Assembly: GCA_946534895.1 (NCBI GenBank)
Contig: CAMNDE010000017.1
Location: 1 to 49,267 of the forward strand
Direction: 5' to 3'
Length of the DNA stretch: 49,267 nucleotides
From: UBA2943 sp946534895
GTDB lineage: Bacteria; Bacillota; Clostridia; Christensenellales; Aristaeellaceae
The notes beneath the pieces are model-generated. The model saw nothing but the letters and a program-made list of their open reading frames with translations. It made no database searches and was not told the DNA's origin. This document shows positions 7,929 through 14,629 of the stretch, one piece after another; position 1 is the first letter of the stretch, and each line of letters begins with the position of its first letter. A program made the translations under genes and the position numbers.

Positions 7929-8369
7929 TTAATCTTCCGGTTCATGCCGGAGCATATCATGCAGAATCCGGTACAGATTCGCCGCATCTTCCTGCGGCAT
8001 GGACATGCACCGTGCCATCTGAAAAGGGATATTTCTCGCCTGTTCCTTCAAATCCTGCCCTGCCTGGGTCAGAAACACCTCAACCTGGCGTTCATCCTGT
8101 ACGGAACGGCGGCGGTCCAGGAGACCTGCCTGCTCCATTTTTTTCAGCACCGGTGTCAGGGTTCCCGTGTCAAGATACAGGCGTTCACACAATTCTGTGA
8201 CGCGCAGACCATCCGATTCCCAGAGCACAAGCATCACCAGGTACTGGGTATAGGTCAGACCCAGCGGCTTCAGAAACGGGGTATACGCCTGGGTTACCTT
8301 TCTGGCGCATGCGTACAGGGGAAAGCAGAGCTGACGGTCCAGCCGCAGCGCCTCATCTCTCGGATCCAT
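7929..8369 (-). CDS. MarR family regulator, OhrR-like peroxide sensor
   Basis: A 146-residue winged-helix regulator. The N-terminus MDPRDEALRLDRQLCFPLY places a lone Cys at position 15 inside the LxxQLCF motif, which matches the reactive Cys15 of Bacillus OhrR (sensor of organic peroxides). The wing region GLLDRRRSVQDERQVEVFLT is typical. A second Cys (about 22) lies near, and others follow (CERL, ARCMS), so one-Cys or disulfide chemistry is possible. The start ATG at 8369 is set by GGAGG eight bases upstream. It is co-transcribed 22 bp after the peroxidase and before trxA. It probably represses its own operon through the inverted repeat at 8994-9010. The sensing role is by family; the target is inference. 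Confidence 0.88.
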   Translation of the reverse strand: MDPRDEALRLDRQLCFPLYACARKVTQAYTPFLKPLGLTYTQYLVMLVLWESDGLRVTELCERLYLDTGTLTPVLKKMEQAGLLDRRRSVQDERQVEVFLTQAGQDLKEQARNIPFQMARCMSMPQEDAANLYRILHDMLRHEPED

Positions 8370-8391
8370 GATCGACGCCTCCAACACATTT

Positions 8392-8934
8392 TTACAGGAG
8401 TGCCTTTACCTGATTTTCCACATCGGCCATATCGCGGGTCGGCTCAAAGCGCGCCACCACATTGCCTTCGCGGTCCACCAGGAACTTGGTGAAGTTCCAC
8501 TTGATATCGGGGTTCTCCTTGTAATGACGGTCCATCTTGAGCATCATCAGTTCCATGGCCTTGGCCTTCATGCCCTTGCCAAATCCCTCAAAACCCTTCT
8601 GGCTCTTGAGGAAGGTGTACAGGGGCAGCTCGTTGGCGCCGTTGACATCGCTCTTGCGCATCTGCGGGAACTTGGTGTTGTACTTGAGGGTGCAGAACTC
8701 GTGGATTTCGTCATCCGTTCCAGGAGTCTGGCCTGCAAACTGATTGCAGGGAATGTCAATCACTTCGAAGCCCTGATCATGATACTTCTCATACATCTCT
8801 TCGATGGGCGCATACTGGGGGGTGAATCCGCAGCCGGTTGCCGTGTTGACAATCAGCATGACCTTGCCCTTGTAGTCCGCCAGGGAAACGTCGTTGCCTT
8901 TTCCATCTTTCAGAACATATTCATATACTGACAT
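8392..8934 (-). CDS. Glutathione peroxidase family, probably thioredoxin-dependent
   Basis: A 180-residue cytosolic peroxidase. The peroxidatic Cys is C35 in NTATGCGFTPQY; the tetrad Gln is in CNQFAGQTPG (about 69), and Trp and Asn are in DIKWNFTKF (about 135). A further Cys (about 81) in DEIHEFCTLKYNTKFP sits where the resolving Cys of 2-Cys, thioredoxin-using enzymes lies. So the enzyme probably reduces lipid or alkyl peroxides with thioredoxin rather than glutathione. The start MSVYEY at 8934 is set by GGAGAAGGAAG upstream; the longer frame is not supported. It is the first gene of the operon with ohrR and trxA, read from the promoter at 8989-9017. Confidence 0.93.
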   Translation of the reverse strand: MSVYEYVLKDGKGNDVSLADYKGKVMLIVNTATGCGFTPQYAPIEEMYEKYHDQGFEVIDIPCNQFAGQTPGTDDEIHEFCTLKYNTKFPQMRKSDVNGANELPLYTFLKSQKGFEGFGKGMKAKAMELMMLKMDRHYKENPDIKWNFTKFLVDREGNVVARFEPTRDMADVENQVKALL

Positions 8935-8949
8935 GCTGCACTTCCTTCT

Positions 8950-8966
8950 CCGGACCTTCCGTCCGG
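8950..8966 (-). other. Small hairpin in the gpx leader
   Basis: CCGGAC and GTCCGG form a 6-bp stem around a 5-base loop, between the predicted transcription start (about 8982) and the gpx ribosome site. It may stabilise the mRNA. No terminator-like T-run follows. Confidence 0.4.
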
Positions 8967-8988
8967 TGTTTTTGTCTGGCACTGTTGT

Positions 8989-9017
8989 ATTGTATCAAAT
9001 ATAATTTGATCCGTCAA
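8989..9017 (-). promoter_or_regulatory. Promoter of gpx-ohrR-trxA with an operator in the spacer
   Basis: Minus strand: -35 TTGACG (9012-9017), a 17-base spacer and -10 TACAAT (8989-8994), with start near 8982. The spacer is almost exactly a perfect inverted repeat, ATCAAAT-N3-ATTTGAT (8994-9010). A dimer bound there would block RNA polymerase. The length and AT-rich character suit a MarR/OhrR-family site, and such a regulator is encoded in the operon. Confidence 0.85.
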
Positions 9018-9036
9018 TAACCTGCGAAATATTTTT

Positions 9037-9051
9037 TTGTTTACAAAACAA
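9037..9051. repeat. Short inverted repeat upstream of the gpx promoter
   Basis: TTGTTT and AAACAA surround three bases. It lies about 20 bp upstream of the gpx -35 box. It may be a second regulator site or chance in an AT-rich stretch. Confidence 0.25.
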
Positions 9052-9105
9052 GCATTCTTTTTCCGGTCCGCATCAGACAAAGTCCCCGAACTGCAAGGTT
9101 TTTCC

Positions 9106-9119
9106 TGAAACCGGTTTCA
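9106..9119. promoter_or_regulatory. Consensus cre box (CcpA/LacI-family site)
   Basis: TGAAACCGGTTTCA is a perfect 14-bp palindrome and fits the catabolite-responsive-element consensus TGWNANCGNTNWCA at every defined position. Its centre is about 53 bases upstream of the predicted start of the BspA-like gene, close to where activating cre sites lie in Bacillus (ackA type). Confidence 0.65.
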
Positions 9120-9130
9120 TCCGAAGACAG

Positions 9131-9159
9131 TTGACACATCCGTCTCTTCCCCGCATAAT
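9131..9159 (+). promoter_or_regulatory. Promoter of the BspA-like LRR gene
   Basis: TTGACA (9131-9136), 17 bases, CATAAT (9154-9159); the predicted start is near 9166, leaving a leader of about 130 bases. A cre box lies just upstream. Confidence 0.8.
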
Positions 9160-9294
9160 CAAACTGTATCATTCGTTTTCATCTATCTCTGAACCCGGAC
9201 GAGTCATTCAGAACCTCACATCCCGCTACAGTACAAATGGTTATTCCGAAAACTGCATCACACGCATCATCTTGAAGAAATGGAGGAGACGTAT

Positions 9295-11460
9295 ATGAAG
9301 AAAATCCTGGTCTGCCTGCTCTGTGCAGCGCTCTGCCTCGGAGGTTTTTCACTGGCCGAGGAATCGGAATGGTATTACGACACAAGCTGGGGTTACGTGA
9401 ACGGATACTCCGGATCCGGCGGGGATGTCGTAGTTCCATCCGAGATTGACGGCCACGCCGTGCGTGTCATTCAGCAGAAAGGACTGACCCGCCGCGACGA
9501 CATCACCTCCTTTACCGTTCCGGAAGGGACACTTGTCCTTGGCAGCCACGTCATGAGCAATGCAAAGAACCTGACTTCTGTAAGCCTGCCGCAAACGCTG
9601 CAGGTTATCGGACTTTCCTGTTTTTTCCACTGTGAAGCGCTGACAGAGCTCACCATTCCCGCATCCGTCCGTCTGATCGGAGACGGCGCACTCTGCTGGT
9701 TAAGCAGTCTGAAGACACTGACGTTTGAAGGCCCGTGTCCTGTTCTGCAGAACAGTGCCAACACACTGGTCACCAATCCCAGGGACCTCGTGATTTATGT
9801 GCCGGACGACCAGCTGGAAGCCTACCGGACCGCATTCGATCATGTCAGCCCAGAACAGTTTCAGCCCAGCGGCCGCAATGCCCTGCCCCAGAGCGAACTG
9901 CATGCTGAGTTCGAATTTGATCCTGAGACAGGAACCATCCTGCGTGCCACAAGCGAAGATACCTGGATCGATATTCCCTCGGAAATTGACGGTATTCCGG
10001 TCAGACGCATCGGCGAACGCGCTTTCAGCGACAATGATTTCTGCTACGCCATCCGTCTGCCCGAAGGTCTGGAGGAAATCGGGGACAGGGCCTTTGACGG
10101 GCTCAGCCGCCTGTGGTGGGCACCGATTCCGTCCACTGTTCGCGTTATCGGAGAAGAAGCCTACTACTTATACGGCGGCCTGGCGCTGACCATTCCCGCC
10201 GGCGTCACGGAGATTTCCCGCCGCGCCTTTTATCAGAGCGGTCTGAGCATGGAACTGATCGTTCCTGACGGCGTAACAAAGATCGGCGAGGAAGCCTTCG
10301 GCGGGACAAACCTGTATTCCGTAAATCTGCCGCCGAGCCTGAAGGAAATCGGCGAGAAGGCGTTCAGCGGAAACTATCTTTCCCGGATACACCTGGAGAC
10401 CCTGGAACTGCCTGCCATCGCGGAAAACGCCTTTGAAAAGCAGAGTCATGCTATCAAGGTAACCCTGCCGCCCGCCGCGGGTGAGGCGGAAGTGGCTGCA
10501 GCCCAGGCCTTCTTTGATACGCTGGGTGACAACTTTACCGTCTCGCGTCTGAGTGAACCGAATGGGTTCTATCCGGATTCGCCTTATGCGCATCCGCCTG
10601 TCACCGAAGCGCCCTCCCCCGCTCCCACCGACGTGCCTGCGGAAACCCCGGCACCCACCGATGTGCCTGCGGAAAATACCCCGGTACCGCCAGCCCCCGC
10701 CCCTGCTGCTTCCTCCGGGATTCCGGAGATCGAAGGGGTCAGCCTGGATCCGCAGGACTATGTGGGCACATGGTACAGCATTTACTACGGCACCGGCGGC
10801 TTCACGGGCGATCCGCGCTCTGCCTTTGACTGGCAGGACATCATGATCCTGAACGCCGACGGTACCGTGGACGGGAATCTGGGCGGTGATATGTCCACCT
10901 GGGGTGTGGATCCGGACACCGGGTACATCATCGTAGGCCCGGTCATCACTGTGCTGCTTCCGGACGGATACCTGCAGTCCAACAACCGCATCAGCGGATA
11001 TATGATCTTCAGCCGGGATCCGGACGCCGTCTGGGATCCGGAAACGCCCATGTATGAAGATCTGGTGCAGGCCGCCATGGGCGGAGCGGAAAACGTGCCG
11101 GAACCCGCGCCGGATCCTGCTCCTGTCGCCGTACCCGCCGCCGAAGGCGCGCCTCAGGCATCCGCAGAGGGCAGCATCCCGACGGAAACCAAACTGGTCT
11201 GCACCCGTTATATGGCCGGCGGCTATGAAATGGACGCCTCCATTCTGGGCGGAGAGCTCTCCGTCATCCTGCACAGCGACGGCTCTTTTGGCTTCAACAT
11301 GCTGGGCAATGAAGTGGCCGGACTCGCCTGGACCTGGGAGGGCAATGAGGCGGTCGTGGACTACTTCGGTGCCGGCCAGCTGCGGCTCACGCCCCTGGAG
11401 GACGGCACCGTATCCATGAATTTCCTGGACACCATGACCTACATTCTGGCCGTCCCGTAA
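9295..11460 (+). CDS. Secreted BspA-type leucine-rich-repeat protein
   Basis: A 721-residue exported protein with a signal peptide (about 1-21, cut near FSLA-EE). Two blocks of BspA/TpLRR (LRR_5) repeats follow, about residues 30-180 and 205-410, with units such as LTELTIPASVRLIGDGAL and VNLPPSLKEIGEKAFSG. Then come a Pro-rich linker (about 436-475, PAPTDVPAETPAPTDVP), a beta-rich domain opening YVGTWYSIYYG (about 482-595), an Ala/Pro-rich spacer (about 600-626) and a second similar beta domain. The two C-terminal domains look like lipocalin-like or calycin repeats; this is a guess. There is no membrane tail. The start ATG at 9295 has GGAGG upstream. It is read from its own promoter with a cre box, so expression probably responds to carbon supply. 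BspA-type proteins often serve in adhesion. Confidence 0.87.
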   Translation: MKKILVCLLCAALCLGGFSLAEESEWYYDTSWGYVNGYSGSGGDVVVPSEIDGHAVRVIQQKGLTRRDDITSFTVPEGTLVLGSHVMSNAKNLTSVSLPQTLQVIGLSCFFHCEALTELTIPASVRLIGDGALCWLSSLKTLTFEGPCPVLQNSANTLVTNPRDLVIYVPDDQLEAYRTAFDHVSPEQFQPSGRNALPQSELHAEFEFDPETGTILRATSEDTWIDIPSEIDGIPVRRIGERAFSDNDFCYAIRLPEGLEEIGDRAFDGLSRLWWAPIPSTVRVIGEEAYYLYGGLALTIPAGVTEISRRAFYQSGLSMELIVPDGVTKIGEEAFGGTNLYSVNLPPSLKEIGEKAFSGNYLSRIHLETLELPAIAENAFEKQSHAIKVTLPPAAGEAEVAAAQAFFDTLGDNFTVSRLSEPNGFYPDSPYAHPPVTEAPSPAPTDVPAETPAPTDVPAENTPVPPAPAPAASSGIPEIEGVSLDPQDYVGTWYSIYYGTGGFTGDPRSAFDWQDIMILNADGTVDGNLGGDMSTWGVDPDTGYIIVGPVITVLLPDGYLQSNNRISGYMIFSRDPDAVWDPETPMYEDLVQAAMGGAENVPEPAPDPAPVAVPAAEGAPQASAEGSIPTETKLVCTRYMAGGYEMDASILGGELSVILHSDGSFGFNMLGNEVAGLAWTWEGNEAVVDYFGAGQLRLTPLEDGTVSMNFLDTMTYILAVP

Positions 11461-11551
11461 GCACCTGTCGGCCCGTCCATGTCCCGTCATATGAATACCG
11501 GGCTGGCAGTCCTGTCACGCCCGATGTCATCAAGCACTGGAGGGTTTTCCC

Positions 11552-13297
11552 ATGAAGCTTTTGCTGCGGCTGAGCCGCGAAGCCATCCGATACAGACTTC
11601 TGTACCTGATCGCCATCCTGTCCACCCTGGCCCTGACCGCGGTGAATCTGGCCGCACCCAAGCTTCTCTCCGCCATGACCGGCATTGTGGAACAGGGCGT
11701 GGACGAAAGCGGCCTGAGCCGTATACGCACCCTGACCCTGCTCCTTGTCCTGCTCTATCTGAGCCGCATTCTCTTCCGCTATCTGAGCAACTATCTGGCC
11801 CACAAGGCCGCCTGGTACCTGGTCGGAGACCTGCGCACGCGCACCTATGACAAGCTGGAACGCATGCATCTGGGCTTTTTCCATGACAAGCAGACCGGCG
11901 ATCTCATGAGCCGGGTGGTCAATGATACCCGGGATTTCGAACTGCTCTACGCGCATATGATCCCGGAGACCATTTCCAATATTGTCACCTTCCTCGGTGT
12001 GCTCATCGTGCTTCTGACCATCAATACAAAGCTGGCCCTCATCACCTGCGCGCCGATTCCCCTGATCCTCGTCTCCGGCGTGATCTTTGCCCGGAAGGTG
12101 CGGCCCTATTTCCGCATCTCCCAGAAAAAGATGGGCGAGCTCAACGGCAAGATCCAGGACAATCTTTCCGGCATTCATGAAATCCAGTCCTTCGGCCGGG
12201 AAGACTATGAGACCGAACAGGTCAACGGAAAGAATTTCGACCATATCCATGCCATGCTCAAGGCCCTGAAGATCAGTGCCGTGTTCCACCCTTCCGTGGA
12301 ATTCATTTCCTCCCTGGGCACCATTCTTGTGGTGGGCTTCGGCGGATACCTGGCCTACCGCGAAAGTCTGCATGTGGCGGACATTGTGGCTTTCCTTCTG
12401 TATCTCAGCCTCTTCTACGGCCCGGTCACCGGACTTGCCAATCTGGTGGAAAGCATGCAGCAGTCCCTGGCCGGAGCGGAGCGCGTCATGGATATCCTGG
12501 ACGCGCCGCTGGAAATCCAGGACAGGCCCGGAGCGGAAAGCCTGGAACGCGTGAAAGGCGATATCGTATTCGATCATGTAAGCTTTTCCTACTCGGCCGA
12601 GAGCCCGGTGCTCCGGGATGTCTCCTTCCACTGCGCCCCGGGAAAAATGCTGGCGCTTGTCGGCCCCACAGGCGTGGGCAAAACCACGCTGACCCAGCTC
12701 ATCTCCCGGTTCTATGAACCGGATTCGGGCCGGATCCTCATTGACGGAAAGGACCTCAGCGATGTAACCATCGAGAGCCTGCGGAAAAACATCTCGCCCG
12801 TGCTGCAGGACACCTTCCTGTTCAACGGCACCATTGCGGAAAACATCGGCTACGCCGTTCCCCGCGCGTCCATGGAAGAGATCCAGGAGGCCGCAAAGGC
12901 CGCCAATATCCATGATGATATTCTCGCCATGCCCGACGGCTATGATACGCGGGTGGGCGAGCGCGGGCTGAGGCTGTCTGGCGGACAGAAGCAGCGCGTG
13001 GCCATTGCCCGGGCCATTCTGAGGCACTCCCCCATCATTATTCTGGACGAGGCCACCGCGTCCGTGGACGTGGAGACAGAGCAGCAGATCCAGAAAGCCA
13101 TTGCCGGCATCGCAGGCTCCCGCACCATCATTGCCATTGCCCACCGGCTGTCCACCATCCGCAACGCGGATCAGATCCTGGTGATCGAGAACGGACGCAT
13201 CACGGAAAGCGGCACCCACGCTGAACTCGTGGAGGCCGACGGCAGCTATGCCCGCATGAACCGCATCCAGAGCTCCTACACCCAGGGCATCGCATGA
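11552..13297 (+). CDS. ABC exporter, MsbA/LmrA-like, fused permease and ATPase
   Basis: A 581-residue half-transporter, active as a dimer. Six membrane helices fill about 1-310 (type 1 exporter domain, with coupling segments such as QKKMGELNGKIQDNLSGIHEIQSF). The nucleotide-binding domain has Walker A GPTGVGKTT (about 371), Q-loop in SPVLQDTFLF, signature LSGGQKQR (about 475), Walker B IIILDEATASVD (about 496) and H-loop IAHRLSTIR. The ATPase is complete. The start ATG at 11552 has GGAGGG upstream. It follows the LRR gene by 91 bp with no clear terminator between, so they may be co-transcribed; it ends at the hairpin at 13320-13346. Substrate is unknown: lipid, drug or peptide. No partner half-transporter is adjacent, so a homodimer is likely. 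Confidence 0.92.
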   Translation: MKLLLRLSREAIRYRLLYLIAILSTLALTAVNLAAPKLLSAMTGIVEQGVDESGLSRIRTLTLLLVLLYLSRILFRYLSNYLAHKAAWYLVGDLRTRTYDKLERMHLGFFHDKQTGDLMSRVVNDTRDFELLYAHMIPETISNIVTFLGVLIVLLTINTKLALITCAPIPLILVSGVIFARKVRPYFRISQKKMGELNGKIQDNLSGIHEIQSFGREDYETEQVNGKNFDHIHAMLKALKISAVFHPSVEFISSLGTILVVGFGGYLAYRESLHVADIVAFLLYLSLFYGPVTGLANLVESMQQSLAGAERVMDILDAPLEIQDRPGAESLERVKGDIVFDHVSFSYSAESPVLRDVSFHCAPGKMLALVGPTGVGKTTLTQLISRFYEPDSGRILIDGKDLSDVTIESLRKNISPVLQDTFLFNGTIAENIGYAVPRASMEEIQEAAKAANIHDDILAMPDGYDTRVGERGLRLSGGQKQRVAIARAILRHSPIIILDEATASVDVETEQQIQKAIAGIAGSRTIIAIAHRLSTIRNADQILVIENGRITESGTHAELVEADGSYARMNRIQSSYTQGIA

Positions 13298-13319
13298 CGC
13301 ACATATTTCCAGAATCAGC

Positions 13320-13346
13320 AAAAGGTCCGGCACTGCCGGACCTTTT
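13320..13346. terminator. Bidirectional terminator between convergent genes
   Basis: AAAAGGTCCGGCA and TGCCGGACCTTTT form a near-perfect stem with a tiny loop, flanked by A and T runs, so it can end transcription of both the ABC exporter (plus) and the DUF6273 gene (minus). Confidence 0.9.
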
Positions 13347-13359
13347 CCAGTTCATTCCA

Positions 13360-14004
13360 TTATTCGTCTGCAATCCAGACTGCGGGACGGATCCCGTTGG
13401 TCTTGCAGGTCACATCAAACGTGTCATACCCATTGCCCGCCGTTGTCACGGTACACGCATGATACTGCCTCTGCCCGGGCGTGCGCAGCCACCAGGCGCA
13501 CAGCCCGGTCTTTTTGGCGCGGATGCCCTGCGCGCGACTGTATTCCGTGCACTCCACCCTGCGCGCTTCCTGCTCCGGAAAGTACCGGGACACTTCCTCA
13601 TAGCTCAGAAGAAACACGGTATCCTCCGTGTCATTGCCGCCCCGGGTCTTATAGTTCTTTTTCGGCGGATTCACATTGGTCACCGTGAGCAGCCGTTCCT
13701 TCTCCTCATCGGAAAAGGCCATATCCACAAAGGATTCCTGCAGCCAGGCTCTCACCGTGCAGTTTTCCCAGGTCACTTCCCGCCATTTCTCATGATACTG
13801 CACCGCGTCCAGCGCCTTCTCGGACAGGAGCAGCATTTTCCCGTCCTGCTTTTCCAGCACCAGCCACCGGATTTCCTCCGGCCCGTTCTCAGGATTCCCG
13901 TCCTGCTCATAATGCCCGAACCCAATGCTGTCATAGGCAAGCGCCGGCAGTGCCTGCAATAACAGGATTCCCAGGAGAAAAAGCGCGATCACTTTTCTTG
14001 TCAT
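13360..14004 (-). CDS. Secreted DUF6273 domain protein
   Basis: A 214-residue exported protein: signal peptide (about 1-21, cut near ALA-YD) followed by one DUF6273 domain. Shared features with the C-terminal domain of the 44886-49007 protein are a WLVLEKQDGKMLLLSEKALD opening, an RAWLQESFVDMAFSDEEKE helix, LLSYEEVSRYF, a WWLRTPG motif and NGIRPAVWI near the end. The family recurs in multiple copies in clostridial genomes, usually on secreted or anchored proteins, and has no assigned activity. The start at 14004 is set by AGGAAAGGGA upstream; longer frames overlap the previous gene and lack a site. It follows the small membrane protein by 43 bp, probably in one transcript, and ends at the bidirectional terminator. 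Confidence 0.82.
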   Translation of the reverse strand: MTRKVIALFLLGILLLQALPALAYDSIGFGHYEQDGNPENGPEEIRWLVLEKQDGKMLLLSEKALDAVQYHEKWREVTWENCTVRAWLQESFVDMAFSDEEKERLLTVTNVNPPKKNYKTRGGNDTEDTVFLLSYEEVSRYFPEQEARRVECTEYSRAQGIRAKKTGLCAWWLRTPGQRQYHACTVTTAGNGYDTFDVTCKTNGIRPAVWIADE

Positions 14005-14047
14005 AGTCCCTTTCCTTTCCGCCTTTCGATCCGTTTTCCACGCCCGC

Positions 14048-14461
14048 TCACAGCGGCAGGCAGGAGACGATGAAAAACAGCACCGCACAGACCGCATTGG
14101 CCAGAAGAGAGCAGACATCCTGCTCATCCCGGGTGAGATCATCAAACTCCACCGGCGGCGTGTCCAGATAGTCCACCATATCGCCGTAGGCCCGGAAAGG
14201 GTCCTTTTTCGGCTTTTTCAGCGGTTTCATGCGCGGAATGCTCAGTCCGTCCATCCGCAGATAGACCAGGTACGCGCACAGAAGGAACACCACGCCGGAA
14301 ATGGGAAACACGGTGCTCAGCGTCAGATGCGGCGTCAGCGGCTGAAGAAAATGATTCCACAGGAGCACCGCCAGCAGCATCAGAATAAATCGGGTGAACG
14401 ATTTGTAAATCAGCGGACGGATCATGTCCCGCGTGAATATTTCCCGGATCCGTTTGATCAT
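14048..14461 (-). CDS. Small membrane protein of unknown function
   Basis: This 137-residue protein is not recognised. It has a basic amphipathic N-terminus (MIKRIREIFTRDMIRPLIYK), three hydrophobic segments (about 24-40, 50-70 and 115-135), and a polar middle with PRMKPLKKPKKDPFRAYGDMVDYLD. The basic loop suggests that part is cytoplasmic. The start ATG at 14461 is fixed by GGGGAGG six bases upstream; an in-frame start seven codons earlier has no site. It precedes the secreted DUF6273 gene, and the two could be functionally linked. The 168 bp upstream hold the terminator of the peptide-transport operon. Confidence 0.7.
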   Translation of the reverse strand: MIKRIREIFTRDMIRPLIYKSFTRFILMLLAVLLWNHFLQPLTPHLTLSTVFPISGVVFLLCAYLVYLRMDGLSIPRMKPLKKPKKDPFRAYGDMVDYLDTPPVEFDDLTRDEQDVCSLLANAVCAVLFFIVSCLPL

Positions 14462-14557
14462 GTCTGCCTCCCCTGCTGCCAATTGCCTGGCAGCGCATAT
14501 GCATTATACCTGGAATCCGCCCGGATACAACCCGCAGCCGGAGTGGAAAGGCCATCA

Positions 14558-14610
14558 GAAAATCCGGGAAGGAGCGGCGCCTCTTCCCCAAAACGCCGTT
14601 TCTTCCCGGA
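14558..14610 (-). terminator. Probable terminator of the peptide ABC operon
   Basis: On the minus strand CCGGGAAG pairs with CTTCCCGG, with an inner CGGCG/CGCCG stem, followed by ATTTTC. It starts about 20 bp after the ATPase stop. The stem is interrupted and the T-run short. Confidence 0.55.
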
Positions 14611-14629
14611 CGGTAACTGCAGATAAAGC

